Source: JAFDZW01 sp035632315
Lineage (GTDB): Bacteria > Bacteroidota > Ignavibacteria > Palsa-1295
NCBI GenBank assembly: GCA_035632315.1
Contig: DASQGZ010000047.1
Location: forward strand, 1-64,000
Direction: 5' to 3'
Length of the DNA: 64,000 nt
This document shows, piece by piece, positions 8,194 through 17,662 of this stretch (its first letter is position 1; each line of letters starts with the position of its first letter). A program made the position numbers and the translations under genes. Below the pieces are notes generated by a model. The model did not search any database. It saw only the letters and a list, made by a program, of their open reading frames with translations, and was not told the DNA's origin.

Positions 8194-8993
8194 GTCACGA
8201 ACAACACTCTCGCAAGCAGCAAACCGAAGACGGAGCAGCAGCACTTCCGAAGTATGTTGCCGGCCGTCGTCCAGTTTTGGAATTACTTCGGACGGACGAA
8301 GGACGGGCAAAGATCGAAAAAGTTTATATTGCTCATGGAGTCCAAGGACAATCGGTCAGTGAAATTCTTCACTATGTTCACAAATATAAACTGGCTCACT
8401 CCGAGATCGACCGCAGAAAATTCGGAGAGCTCGAACGAACCGTCGCAAAAAAAACGGATTCGCAGGGCGTGATCGTTCTTCTGAACGCTGTCACCTATTG
8501 GGAGCTTGATGATCTTATTCCCGAAGCTTCGCGTCAGGGACGTGTTGTACTTGTTGCGCTCGACGGCATCGAAGACCCACACAACATCGGCGCGATCATC
8601 CGCAGCGCGGAAGCTCTTGGGGCAAACGGAGTTCTTGTTCCGGTTCGCGGCACTTCGATGACACCTGCCGTATATAAAACGAGCGCAGGTGCAGCACTCA
8701 ATTTACCGATCGTCAAATACAGCAACCTTTCTCAAACGATCAAAGACCTTCAAGAGTATTTCGGATTCACCTGCCTTGGCCTCGCAGGAGAAGGCGAGCA
8801 GGAGATCAGCCAGATCGACACCAGCGGGAATATCTGTCTTGTGATCGGCAGTGAAGAACGGGGACTGCATCAACTGACCCGCAAAAGCTGCGACCATCTT
8901 GTACGAATTCCTCTTAAAGGGAAAACTGAATCTCTCAATGCAAGTGTCGCGGCGGCGATAGCAATCTATAGTGTGATCAGCTCGGGCAAATAG
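8190..8993 (+). CDS. rlmB: 23S rRNA (guanosine-2'-O)-methyltransferase RlmB-like (SpoU family)
   Basis: A SPOUT/TrmH-family 2'-O-methyltransferase, most like RlmB, which modifies G2251 in the 23S P loop. The N-terminal substrate-binding domain begins VAGRRPVLELL. The knotted catalytic domain has motif 1 DPHNIGAIIRSAEALGANGV, motif 2 LVIGSEERGL and motif 3 IPLKGKTESLNASVAAAIA. The start is GTG at 8190, overlapping the nusB stop. It ends 2 bases before the stop of the convergent rnr gene. TrmH or RlmB-like tRNA/rRNA paralogues cannot be fully excluded, but the VxGxxxV-L opening favours RlmB. Confidence 0.9.
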   Translation: MSHEQHSRKQQTEDGAAALPKYVAGRRPVLELLRTDEGRAKIEKVYIAHGVQGQSVSEILHYVHKYKLAHSEIDRRKFGELERTVAKKTDSQGVIVLLNAVTYWELDDLIPEASRQGRVVLVALDGIEDPHNIGAIIRSAEALGANGVLVPVRGTSMTPAVYKTSAGAALNLPIVKYSNLSQTIKDLQEYFGFTCLGLAGEGEQEISQIDTSGNICLVIGSEERGLHQLTRKSCDHLVRIPLKGKTESLNASVAAAIAIYSVISSGK

Positions 8994-8995
8994 TT

Positions 8996-11149
8996 TTATT
9001 GTTCGTCCGCTAAAATAAAATCAAGCCCCCGCTTTTCAAAATTCACTCTTAGTAATTTCACACGCACTTTTTCCCCGATGCGATATACTGCCGTTGACCG
9101 GGCCTTGCCGCGACGTTGATGCGGAAGCAGTTTGTTCAATCCCTTTTGGGGTACAAGTGCCATCTGAGCCTCGTCATAAATATAAAAGCCTTTGAGTTCA
9201 CGAATATGTAGGAGGCCTTCCGCGCCATTGTCAAGCCCGACAAAAAAACCATAATGCTGAACGCCGGTAATCGTGCCTTCGAATTCATTACCGACCTGCG
9301 AGCGCATTACAAAGAGCCCTGCGACCTTTGCCGAATCGCGCTCCGCTTCGGTCGCGCGGCGTTCCATTGCGCTGGTATGATCGGCAATATCGGGTAGCAA
9401 CTGAAAGTAATGATGTTCCCGACGAGCAGACATCTGCGACAAATATTCATCCAGCATCCGATGAATGATAAGATCGGGGTAACGGCGAATCGGCGACGTG
9501 AAATGCGTATAGTGCATAAATGCCAGTCCGAAATGACCTACATTATGCTCTGCATAAACTGCCTTCGCCATTGCACGAAGCATCAGACCGTTGAGTAAAT
9601 GCTCTTCGGGCTTGTCTTTAATCGAATCAAGAAATTTTTGTATCGACTTCGGAGAAATATGCTCCGGATTGAATGAATATCCTAATGATTTTGCAAGACT
9701 CGCAATATCACGAATTTTTTCCGGATCGGGGTCGGCGTGAATCCGGTACAGAAACGGTTTCTCGTTGCCCTCGCGAGCCTTGAGTGCAATGAATTCGGCA
9801 ACAGCCCGGTTCGCAGCAAGCATAAATTCTTCGATCATCCTCATTGAGCCCAGCCGCTGCTTCTTTAAGGCTTCTATTGGTTCGCGGTTCTCATCGAATT
9901 TGAATCTGACCTCTTCCGTCTCGAAGTCGATCGAACCTGCTTTTCGGCGCTGCGCGTACATCACTTCCGAAAGTTCGCGCATCGAGCGGAGAAGTTTGGA
10001 GTATTTCCCTTTCCCGGTTGTCGTTCGTTTTTCTGCTTCTTCATAGGTGAAGCGCATAACGCTTTTGATGATCGATTTTCTGAAATCACTTTGCTTCACT
10101 TTCCCCGTAAGAGGATCGATCTTCATAAAAACCGAGAATGTTAGTCGTTCGACGCCAGGCTTGAGCGAGCACAATTCGTTCGAAAGCTCTTCCGGAAGCA
10201 TCGGGATCACCCCGCCGGCAAGATAGACCGACGTGCCGCGCTCGAGCGCTTCTGCGTCGAGCATTGTACTTTCACGTACGAAGTAGCTCACATCGGCAAT
10301 ATGAACTCCGAGGGTAACCGTCCAGTCATCATTTTCTGTAAGCGAAATGGCATCATCGAAATCTTTCGCATCTTCCGGGTCGATTGTAAAGATCGTTTCT
10401 TTCCGCAGGTCGTGACGTTTGGCGATCTCTTCGCTCGGGATATGCTCTGGATATCGTCGCGTTTCCGCAATGACGTCTTCTGGAAACTCACCCGGCAAGC
10501 CATATTCAGCCTCAAGGTGTTCGATCTCTTCTTTGAATGTTGGCTCCTTTCGCTCGCGCGGGGCAAATATTTTGCGCTCTGGTAATTGCTCCGGCAGTGC
10601 TGATTTATGCGCTTTAGCCGCTCGTCGTTCGGACCATACGGCTTGATCGATGCCTTTTGTACCGCCGCGACTTTGACTTTTTGGATAAGTTTGTTCGCGC
10701 CGTTCGAGCACATCAAGAATTTCTCCACTGACGCGCTCGGTGCTGCTATCTGCGTGGATCTTTACCACTACCTTATCCCCGCTATGCGCCTCACCAAGGT
10801 GATTTTTATGTATGAGTATCTGTATATTCATCCCCGAGCCGGGATCGGGCTTGACAATTCCGCGGCCGTTGCGCTCGATCTTCAGAACGCCATTTACTTT
10901 ATCCGGCAGCGTCAGCGGAATTCCGAATCTGCGTCGTGAACTGCGGGTAATAACACCGCCTTCCTCTAATTGTCTGAGTGTTGTACGAAGCTCTTGGTAT
11001 CGGTCATCATCGGAGCGAATACCGATCATTTTAGAGATTTCGTTTGTCTTAAAGAGCTCGCCGGTGTGGTTCGTGAACAGCCGGAGCAGTTCATCGGTCA
11101 GCGTTCCGCGAGAAGCAGCGAAATCCTTCGAGTGTTTCTTTTTTGACAT
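8996..11149 (-). CDS. rnr: ribonuclease R
   Basis: Processive 3'-5' exoribonuclease of the RNB family (717 residues). Domains in order: N-terminal winged helix (about 10-75), cold-shock OB fold, the RNB catalytic domain with IDPEDAKDFDDAISL (the Asp cluster binding two Mg ions), then the EFMLAANRAVA and HYTHFTSPIRRYPDLIIHR motifs, and a C-terminal S1 domain (GNEFEGTITGVQHYGFFVGL, about 635-715). The lysine-rich tail of enterobacterial RNase R is missing, as in many other phyla. It is convergent with rlmB, with stops 2 bases apart. Confidence 0.95.
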   Translation of the reverse strand: MSKKKHSKDFAASRGTLTDELLRLFTNHTGELFKTNEISKMIGIRSDDDRYQELRTTLRQLEEGGVITRSSRRRFGIPLTLPDKVNGVLKIERNGRGIVKPDPGSGMNIQILIHKNHLGEAHSGDKVVVKIHADSSTERVSGEILDVLERREQTYPKSQSRGGTKGIDQAVWSERRAAKAHKSALPEQLPERKIFAPRERKEPTFKEEIEHLEAEYGLPGEFPEDVIAETRRYPEHIPSEEIAKRHDLRKETIFTIDPEDAKDFDDAISLTENDDWTVTLGVHIADVSYFVRESTMLDAEALERGTSVYLAGGVIPMLPEELSNELCSLKPGVERLTFSVFMKIDPLTGKVKQSDFRKSIIKSVMRFTYEEAEKRTTTGKGKYSKLLRSMRELSEVMYAQRRKAGSIDFETEEVRFKFDENREPIEALKKQRLGSMRMIEEFMLAANRAVAEFIALKAREGNEKPFLYRIHADPDPEKIRDIASLAKSLGYSFNPEHISPKSIQKFLDSIKDKPEEHLLNGLMLRAMAKAVYAEHNVGHFGLAFMHYTHFTSPIRRYPDLIIHRMLDEYLSQMSARREHHYFQLLPDIADHTSAMERRATEAERDSAKVAGLFVMRSQVGNEFEGTITGVQHYGFFVGLDNGAEGLLHIRELKGFYIYDEAQMALVPQKGLNKLLPHQRRGKARSTAVYRIGEKVRVKLLRVNFEKRGLDFILADEQ

Positions 11150-11232
11150 CTTGGCGAGAGCAATACAAATGCAAACAATTTGATATAAAGATACGAAACT
11201 GAAACTGTGGTACGAAGTAAGTAAACGATTTA

Positions 11233-11634
11233 TTAACTTACAAGTTCGATGCGTTCTTCGAGCTCAACCGCTGTAACCGAGCGTGGAGTACGGATAAAAC
11301 AAATGCGGGCGCGGTCTGCACCTTGCTGCCTGATAAACGGCAGCCAGTTGCTTTCCTCGGCGATTCGAATGACGTGCTTCACACGATCGTTCGGCACGGC
11401 AAGTTCGGTCGCGTGAAAGCCATCGGGTTCGAACGTAGCAAGAAATTCTTTCACCAGTTCTTCGAGCGGCTTCGAAACAAAGAAAAAATGGATCCGAACA
11501 TTGGCGCCTTCGTGCGAGACCCGCGGAGCAAACGGCATACCGCTCGCCGAAACGAATGACGTAAATGCCTCTTCGAGTGCGGCAGGAAAAATCACATCAG
11601 TTTCTGACGGTATCCGGTAGATCGGCAGGCTCAT
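11233..11634 (-). CDS. conserved-looking small protein of unknown function
   Basis: A 133-residue soluble protein I do not recognise. It has no signal peptide or membrane segment. The composition alternates charged strands and helices (IHFFFVSKPLEELVKEFLATFEP, ARICFIRTPRSVTAVELEERIELVS), consistent with a small alpha/beta fold. It lies on the - strand upstream of rnr, 83 bases away, and is divergent from recG with only a few tens of bases between. Coding is supported by codon use and the tight fit between neighbours. Confidence 0.6.
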   Translation of the reverse strand: MSLPIYRIPSETDVIFPAALEEAFTSFVSASGMPFAPRVSHEGANVRIHFFFVSKPLEELVKEFLATFEPDGFHATELAVPNDRVKHVIRIAEESNWLPFIRQQGADRARICFIRTPRSVTAVELEERIELVS

Positions 11635-11664
11635 ATCTGTTCTATAATACGTTTCTTATGGTAG

Positions 11665-13926
11665 TTTTGTTGCTTAGCTATCGCAGAAAAATCCATACAT
11701 ACCGAACGAGAATACCCGCTGCAATGGATCAAAGGCGTCGGGCTTAAACGTGCAGAGGCGTTTGCCGAAGCAGGCATCTCGACATTTGAAGAACTTGTCG
11801 AGTTCTTCCCTCGCCGCTATATTGATGCCCGCACGGTCATCCGTTTTGCCGACGCTTCAAACTATCTCTGGCGATCGGTCACGGTACGAGGCACGGTTCT
11901 TCGTGTTCAGCATTTTTCTTATCGCAAACCGAATCGCACACAGATCACGCTTACCGACGATACAGGGGTACTTCATCTTGTTTATTTTCAATATGCCGAT
12001 TGGATCGCAAAACAATATAAGCAAGGCGATGACATTGTTGCGATCGGTTACATCGGCATATATCGGGGCGAACCGCAGATCGTACATCCTGAGTTTGTTG
12101 AGAAAGTAAATGAATCCGAAGAGCTTGCTTCCGGAAAAATGCTTCCTGTGTATCCAAATTTGCAAGCGTTCAAGAATGCGAAGATTTCTCAGCAACATCT
12201 GAGAAAAATATTTACGGAAGTTCTTGCTGCATTGGATTTTCCGAAGATCACTCACGAAGTCCTCCCGCCGGAACTTCTCACGAAATATAGTTTGCCGGAG
12301 CGAACGCCGGCATTTGTTCAAATGCACCATCCTGATTCGCCCGAATCGAACGAACGCGCTCGCTTGCGATTGATCTATGAAGAGTTGTTCTTTCTCCAAC
12401 TTCGATTTGCAGTCGAACGCAACCGAGTAGAAGCTCTTGGACAACAGGGTATAAAATTCGATGTCTCGTCGCTCGGCACGCCGGGTATCGCCAATGTATC
12501 AGCCGATACCCGAACCCCGATACTCGATACCCGGCTGTCTCTAATACATCAAGTCGTATCAAAACTTCCGTACACCCTGACGAAGGCACAGCGTCGGGTC
12601 CTTGGTGAGATCGCAGCGGATATGTCCAAATCCGATCGCCGCACGCCGATGCACAGACTTGTGCAAGGGGATGTCGGGAGTGGGAAAACGATCGTAGCAT
12701 TGCTGGCAATGCTCTGCGCTGTCGAGAATGGTTATCAAACGGCGTTTATGGCGCCGACCGAAGTTCTTGCAAAACAGCACTTCAATACTATTTCAGACCT
12801 TTTAAAAGACTTACCGATCAAAGTATCACTGCTTATCGGGGGGCAATCAAAAAAACTTCGAAGTGAAATACTTCGTGAACTTGCCGGCGGGCATACGAAC
12901 ATCATCATCGGCACACACGCATTGCTCGAAGAAAACGTGCAGGTCGAAAAGCTCGGAATGATCGTCGCCGACGAACAGCATAAATTCGGTGTCGCTCAGC
13001 GAAAGATCCTGATGGAAAAATACAAAGACGCGCCTCCGGATGTTCTGATTATGACAGCAACGCCGATCCCCCGCACGCTGGCATTGACACTTTACCAGGA
13101 CCTCGATGTCAGTACGATCGACGAACTGCCGGCCGGACGAAAACAGATCACGACACGCATCGTAATGCCGAGTGGGCAGCGCGAACTTTTTAAACATATC
13201 AGAGAGGTCATCAGACGCGGCGAGCAAGTATATATCGTCTATCCACAACTTGAAAAGAGCGAGAAAAAAGATGTGAAGACCGCCACAAACGCGTATGAGG
13301 TATTTAAAGAAAAGATATTTCCCGACCTGAAGGTCGGATTGATACACGGCAAATTAAAAAGTGAAGAAAAACAAGCAGTGATGCTCGCATTTCACGGGAA
13401 GAAGCTTGATATTCTTGTTGCGACAAGTGTGATCGAAGTTGGCATTGACGTTGCGAACGCGACATTGATGATTATCGGTAATGCCGAGCGCTTCGGCCTC
13501 GCCCAACTCCATCAGTTACGCGGCCGTGTCGGTCGTGGAGGAAAAGCGTCGGAATGCATTCTTGTGCCAAGTGAAAAACTCGAACCGAAAGCCGATGAAA
13601 CGGTTGCCAGCGACGACATTGCTGACCGCACTGCGGCGATGGAACGGCTTCGTGTGATCGAACGTACGACGAACGGATTCGAGATCGCCAAAGCAGACCT
13701 CGCACTTCGCGGTCCCGGCGATTTTCTCGGCACACAGCAATCGGGAGTATTAAAGCTGAAACTTGCAGATATTGTCCGTGATGAAACCATCGTACAACAA
13801 GCTGCGAACGACACCGAAGAGTTGATGAAAAAAGACCCACAGCTTCGGATGAAAGAGCATCAGGCGACACGCCAAGAATTACTCAGGCTCTATCAACAAA
13901 GAGAAAGCTTTTTGGAGGTGGGGTGA
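11665..13926 (+). CDS. recG: ATP-dependent DNA helicase RecG; start codon not resolved
   Basis: Branch-migration helicase for stalled forks and recombination intermediates. The frame after the in-frame TAG at 11662 reads LQWIKGVGLKRAEAF, then EELVEFFPRRYIDAR (RecG wedge entry), an OB-fold wedge (TVRGTVLRV ... TLTDDTGVLHLVYF), Walker A GDVGSGKTIVALLA, DEQHKFGVAQR, and helicase motifs to GRVGRGGKASECIL. The domain order is complete (about 745 residues). No ATG/GTG/TTG occurs in this frame before 12139, which lies after the wedge. An ATG in the third frame at 11658 would join the gene if one A were removed from the 5-A run near 11686-11690. Its stop abuts the convergent UMF1 gene. Confidence 0.9.
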   Translation, partial: FCCLAIAEKSIHTEREYPLQWIKGVGLKRAEAFAEAGISTFEELVEFFPRRYIDARTVIRFADASNYLWRSVTVRGTVLRVQHFSYRKPNRTQITLTDDTGVLHLVYFQYADWIAKQYKQGDDIVAIGYIGIYRGEPQIVHPEFVEKVNESEELASGKMLPVYPNLQAFKNAKISQQHLRKIFTEVLAALDFPKITHEVLPPELLTKYSLPERTPAFVQMHHPDSPESNERARLRLIYEELFFLQLRFAVERNRVEALGQQGIKFDVSSLGTPGIANVSADTRTPILDTRLSLIHQVVSKLPYTLTKAQRRVLGEIAADMSKSDRRTPMHRLVQGDVGSGKTIVALLAMLCAVENGYQTAFMAPTEVLAKQHFNTISDLLKDLPIKVSLLIGGQSKKLRSEILRELAGGHTNIIIGTHALLEENVQVEKLGMIVADEQHKFGVAQRKILMEKYKDAPPDVLIMTATPIPRTLALTLYQDLDVSTIDELPAGRKQITTRIVMPSGQRELFKHIREVIRRGEQVYIVYPQLEKSEKKDVKTATNAYEVFKEKIFPDLKVGLIHGKLKSEEKQAVMLAFHGKKLDILVATSVIEVGIDVANATLMIIGNAERFGLAQLHQLRGRVGRGGKASECILVPSEKLEPKADETVASDDIADRTAAMERLRVIERTTNGFEIAKADLALRGPGDFLGTQQSGVLKLKLADIVRDETIVQQAANDTEELMKKDPQLRMKEHQATRQELLRLYQQRESFLEVG

Positions 13927-15153
13927 TTATGCTGTAGCGTACTTTGATGTTGGGCGTACTCTCCTGATCAATAGCAACCCCGATCCAAAAAACAACACCA
14001 GTGACAGTATCGCCTGCCGCTGACCGAATGCCGCCGACAATGCCCCAAACACAAGCGGTCCGATGACTGCCGATGCTTTACCCGCAAATCCATCGTAAAA
14101 TCCGAAAAATTCTGCTGTGTGTTCTATAGGCGTTAACAATGCCATCATCGAACGCGATGCCGATTGGCTTGAACCGAGAGAAATGCCGGCAAAGATCGCA
14201 ACGATATAGAATGATACCGCATCGGTAGCGAAAAATGCACCGATGACGACACCGAGCCAAATAAAAAGCGTTATGATGATCGTCGTTTTCGGTCCGAGTT
14301 TATCAGTAACCACACCAAAAATAAGCGAGCCGGCGATCGCGACTGTTTGCACCATTGCATAGAGAATGATCAGCTCTTGCATCCCGAACCGCAATGTATC
14401 CTTTGCATAAATTCCGGCAAACCCGATAACCGTGAGGATCGCATCGTTATAAATAAAAAAAGCAACAAGAAACATTGAAAGCGACCTGTGCTTACGGAGA
14501 TTCCTCATTGTCTTTCTGACTTCCCGTAGTCCGTCGCCGATCGTCCGGAAAGAGAACCGCCCTCGTACGTTGCTGCCTTCAGGTACGAATAAGAATATCG
14601 GCAGAGAAAAAAACAGAAACATCGCCGCTGTAACGAGAAATGTTTCTTTATACAACCCCTTTGTGAGAAACGGAATCGTTGCGGCAAGTGCGGCAAGTGA
14701 GCCGAGATAGCCTACCGCAAAACCAATACCTGAGACGCGCCCAATCTTTTCCGGCGGTGCGATCTGCGGTAAAAAGGCATCATAAAAGACCGTGCCTCCT
14801 TCGAAACCGGCATTAGCAATAATAAAAATAACCGAACCAAGGATGATCATTCCGCTATCGAGCCAATACGCTGCTGCCGTTCCGAGAACCGCGGCAAGCG
14901 TAAACGCAAACAGAAATTTCTTTTTTGAACCGGTGGAATCTGCGATCGCGCCCAAGCCCGGAGCGATAAGCGCGACAAGCAGCATCGAACCCGAAAGCGT
15001 GAGCCCCCAATACAGATCTTTGTTCGGGTTGTTCACGATGACCCCGGTATAAAACTGCGGGAACACGAACGTGGACATAATAATAGCGAACGAACTGTTC
15101 GCAAAATCGAACATACTCCACGCCGCGACAACGGATTTTTTTAATTGCTGCAT
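13927..15153 (-). CDS. MFS transporter, UMF1 family (Atg22-like)
   Basis: A 408-residue major facilitator with about 12 hydrophobic segments. The N terminus AAWSMFDFANSSFAIIM is the signature of the UMF1 family (W-x-x-YD-ANS-F), related to yeast vacuolar Atg22. The cytoplasmic loop GAIADSTGSKKKFLF is the MFS motif A equivalent. Bacterial members are thought to export small metabolites such as amino acids or sugars, but no substrate is proven. Its stop codon begins at the base following the recG stop (13926/13927), so the two convergent genes have no spacer at all. Confidence 0.9.
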   Translation of the reverse strand: MQQLKKSVVAAWSMFDFANSSFAIIMSTFVFPQFYTGVIVNNPNKDLYWGLTLSGSMLLVALIAPGLGAIADSTGSKKKFLFAFTLAAVLGTAAAYWLDSGMIILGSVIFIIANAGFEGGTVFYDAFLPQIAPPEKIGRVSGIGFAVGYLGSLAALAATIPFLTKGLYKETFLVTAAMFLFFSLPIFLFVPEGSNVRGRFSFRTIGDGLREVRKTMRNLRKHRSLSMFLVAFFIYNDAILTVIGFAGIYAKDTLRFGMQELIILYAMVQTVAIAGSLIFGVVTDKLGPKTTIIITLFIWLGVVIGAFFATDAVSFYIVAIFAGISLGSSQSASRSMMALLTPIEHTAEFFGFYDGFAGKASAVIGPLVFGALSAAFGQRQAILSLVLFFGSGLLLIRRVRPTSKYATA

Positions 15154-15213
15154 AAATGTCGACTACGAAAATAGAGAGATTTTATAATTCAAGAGCAGAA
15201 AATCGAGAATTGG

Positions 15214-15783
15214 TTACGATAATATATTCAACTCCGGTAATTTTTCTTGTTTGCCGAGGCAGCGATGAATAATACTTATTACTTCTTGTGGGTCGTTCAC
15301 GAGGAAAACAAAATGTTCTTTGCCCTTATATGAAGGCTGTGAGAAAAGACTTTCGCAGAACTGCTGCCATTCTTTGCCGAGAAGAATGAGTGGCTTTTGC
15401 TCGATAAATCCTTTGATGAAATAATCCCAGACAGTCGTAACTTCGACGAGTGTGCCGGGTGATATGCCGCAAGCGACGTATGCATCGGCAAGTGAAATAA
15501 GCTCCATCAACCGATCGACCGCGCTCGAAACACGAAGCTCTTTTTTGACGAACTCATTCATTATTCGTCCGCGATTATGATAGATATTCGCTGTCACTCC
15601 GACCGTTCCGCCACCGTGCTCGTGCGCGCCTTTCGACGACGCCTCCATCACACCATCATATCCGCCGGTAACGACTGCAAATCCGGCATCGGCAAGCAGC
15701 GAGCCGAGTTCGTATGCCCGACTATAGACCGTATCCCCTGCCTTACATTCGCTTGGTCCGAAAATGGTAATTAGCTTTTTCAC
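15214..15783 (-). CDS. LOG/DprA-like Rossmann protein (TIGR00725-type)
   Basis: A 189-residue nucleotide-binding Rossmann protein related to the LOG (lysine decarboxylase-like) family. The N-terminal strand TIFGPSECKAGD and the GGYDGVMEASSKGAHEHGG segment match the family's first strand and GG-x-GIMEAA box. The usual catalytic PGGxGTxxE motif is altered to GISPGTLVEV, so phosphoribohydrolase activity on cytokinin-type nucleotides is doubtful. It overlaps the end of the cysteine desulfurase gene by 4 bases (ATGA), so it is the second gene of that operon. A second, canonical LOG protein is encoded at 20018-20980. Confidence 0.75.
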   Translation of the reverse strand: MKKLITIFGPSECKAGDTVYSRAYELGSLLADAGFAVVTGGYDGVMEASSKGAHEHGGGTVGVTANIYHNRGRIMNEFVKKELRVSSAVDRLMELISLADAYVACGISPGTLVEVTTVWDYFIKGFIEQKPLILLGKEWQQFCESLFSQPSYKGKEHFVFLVNDPQEVISIIHRCLGKQEKLPELNILS

Positions 15784-16925
15784 CGAATGATCTTTATTAA
15801 TGCTGCAACGAATAAGTCAATATCACTCGCCAAATTGTCTTTCGAAAGTGAAATTCGGATCGACTTTGCTGCTACTTCATCCCCTTTGCCCATCGCACGA
15901 AGAACATGTGAAGGCTGGAGCGTCCCCGATGTACAGGCCGCGCCGTTCGATACGGCAATACCGGCAAGATCGAGATTAAAAATAAGCGCTTCTTCATCGA
16001 TACGCTGTAATACTTCGGACACAAACGATATATTTACGATCGAATCAACGCACCTTTCATCCGAAAGAGAGTTGATGACAACTTCAGACATCGATGTTAG
16101 TTGTGTAAGAAGATCGTCGCGTAATTTTTTTATGTGATCTGCCCGTGCATCAAATTCTTCTCGTGCGAGCCGCGCTGCTTCTCCAAAACCTACTGCAAGA
16201 GCGACAGCTTCGGTCCCGCCGCGTCGGTTGCGTTCCTGAGACCCTCCGTGAAGAAGCGGTTCGATCTGAACCCCTCGCCGTATGTATAACGCCCCGATGC
16301 CTTTTGGACCGTGAATCTTATGAGCGGAAACCGATAATAGATCGATGCCCAGCTCGTGAACATCGAATTTGATCTTCCCCATCGCCTGAACCGCATCAGT
16401 GTGGATGAGTGCTTCCGGGGCAGCTTCTTTTATTTCCGATGCAAGCTGCTTCACATCGTTTATCGTCCCTACTTCATTATTAACATACATCAAAGATGAT
16501 AGTGTTAACCGTTTCGGAAGGTTGCCTATGCTGATAACGCCATTTTCATCGACGGATGAGTTGATCATCGAAACCCCAAGTTCTTCAAGAAATCGAACTG
16601 GTTCGAGGACGGCATGGTGTTCGATCGGTGAAGTAAGAATAGAGCAATCGAAGAATGCTTTGTTTCTTTTAAGTTCGGAAAATATAGCGCCAGTTATTGC
16701 ATAATTATTTGCTTCGGTGCCTCCGGAGGTAAATACAATTTCGGCAGCATCGGCGCCGATGCTGCGGGCAACCGATTCCCGTGCTTCTTCAAGCGCAACT
16801 TTTACTTCGCGGCCAAGAGAATGAATGCTTGAGGCATTTCCATATCGTTCACCGAGGTATGGTTGCATCGCAGCTGAGACGCGCTCGTCAAGCTTTGTTG
16901 TCGCGCTGTTGTCAAGATAGATCAT
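15780..16925 (-). CDS. cysteine desulfurase (NifS/IscS class)
   Basis: PLP enzyme that takes sulfur from cysteine as a persulfide for Fe-S clusters or tRNA thiolation. The aminotransferase class V fold opens MIYLDNSATTKLD. The PLP lysine lies in SAHKIHGPKGIGALY (Lys203) with His104 in SPIEHHAVL, and the active-site Cys331 sits in NGAACTSGTLQPSHVL, the class I loop. At 381 residues the length is normal. No iscU or iscR neighbours are present; the partner gene downstream is a LOG-like protein. Both iscS and a tRNA-thiolation NifS are possible, so no symbol is given. Confidence 0.93.
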   Translation of the reverse strand: MIYLDNSATTKLDERVSAAMQPYLGERYGNASSIHSLGREVKVALEEARESVARSIGADAAEIVFTSGGTEANNYAITGAIFSELKRNKAFFDCSILTSPIEHHAVLEPVRFLEELGVSMINSSVDENGVISIGNLPKRLTLSSLMYVNNEVGTINDVKQLASEIKEAAPEALIHTDAVQAMGKIKFDVHELGIDLLSVSAHKIHGPKGIGALYIRRGVQIEPLLHGGSQERNRRGGTEAVALAVGFGEAARLAREEFDARADHIKKLRDDLLTQLTSMSEVVINSLSDERCVDSIVNISFVSEVLQRIDEEALIFNLDLAGIAVSNGAACTSGTLQPSHVLRAMGKGDEVAAKSIRISLSKDNLASDIDLFVAALIKIIR

Positions 16926-16982
16926 ACCGTGCGTTTAACACGGAAGCGATCAGTGTCATTCGAGAATGTTAGAATCGGCAAG

Positions 16983-17046
16983 ACCCCGGCTCGTAGCGTC
17001 GGGGTTTGCAGCTACCCTACCTGAGGGGTAAACAAAGACAGGGTAG
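16983..17046 (-). terminator. two nested hairpins downstream of the Spy-like gene
   Basis: ACCCCGGC (16983-16990) pairs with GTCGGGGT (16998-17005, one G-U pair), and CTACCCT (17012-17018) pairs with AGGGTAG (17040-17046). They lie between the stop of the Spy-like gene and the start of the cysteine desulfurase gene, where the sigma-factor operon should end. T tracts are short, so this is a terminator candidate only. Confidence 0.4.
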
Positions 17047-17065
17047 ATTGTCGTAGGAACAATTA

Positions 17066-17638
17066 TTAATGTCCGCCGGGAGGATTTCCACCCTGCTTGC
17101 CCGGCTTAAGGTGCTTTGGAAAAGGGTGGCCCGGATGGTTCTCCCTCCATTGCCGTACTTTTTCACGGACACGGCGATTAAATTCATGTTCGAATACCAA
17201 TAGCTTTGCACGTTGGCGCGGGTTCAGTACCGGCTTCAGCTCATCGTTGAGTTTCAATGCGCGATCTTCGATCTGATCGTTGAGCGACTTGATGCTTTGA
17301 ATCGTAGGATCGACATCGGCATCTTTGTAATTGCCCTGTGTCAATTGCAGAAGTTTTGCTTCTTCCTGATTGCGCTGTTTCACGAGTGCCGCCATATCTT
17401 GCTCAGCAGGTGTATAGATCGTGAAAAATTTTGCCGCCGTTTCGTCATCGAGCGAAAGCGTCTCGCGAAGTTTTTGATGCTTTACCTCGACGATCTTCTG
17501 CATCAGCTGCTCGAACCGGCCGCCTTGCGGAGGCGGAGGCGCTGTTCCTTCTTCTTGCGCAAACACCCGAGGCGCTGCGAAGAGAAGCCCGCAGATGGCG
17601 AGCCGCTTGATCGTTTGTTGTACTGACAGTCGTGACAT
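17066..17638 (-). CDS. Spy/CpxP-like periplasmic protein
   Basis: A 190-residue exported protein: signal peptide of about 27 residues (ICGLLFAAPRVFA), a Pro/Gly-rich linker (PPPPQGG), then a helical region with many charged residues (KHQKLRETLSLDDETAAKFF, LKPVLNPRQRAKLLVFEHEF) and a Gly/His-rich tail. The helical hairpin and the NPRQRAKLLVFE segment resemble Spy/CpxP-type periplasmic stress proteins, which bind unfolded proteins or metals. It is the third gene of an ECF sigma operon, the usual place for such a sensor or effector. The strict LTxxQ motif is not visible, so the family call is by architecture and context. Confidence 0.65.
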   Translation of the reverse strand: MSRLSVQQTIKRLAICGLLFAAPRVFAQEEGTAPPPPQGGRFEQLMQKIVEVKHQKLRETLSLDDETAAKFFTIYTPAEQDMAALVKQRNQEEAKLLQLTQGNYKDADVDPTIQSIKSLNDQIEDRALKLNDELKPVLNPRQRAKLLVFEHEFNRRVREKVRQWRENHPGHPFPKHLKPGKQGGNPPGGH

Positions 17639-17662
17639 TTCTTACAATCCTTTCTTACACTC

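Noticed and set aside
11750..12444. Separate genes inside the recG 5' part in other frames on both strands
   Set aside because: The + strand frame that reads into recG carries the wedge and OB motifs, so the other frames are shadows.
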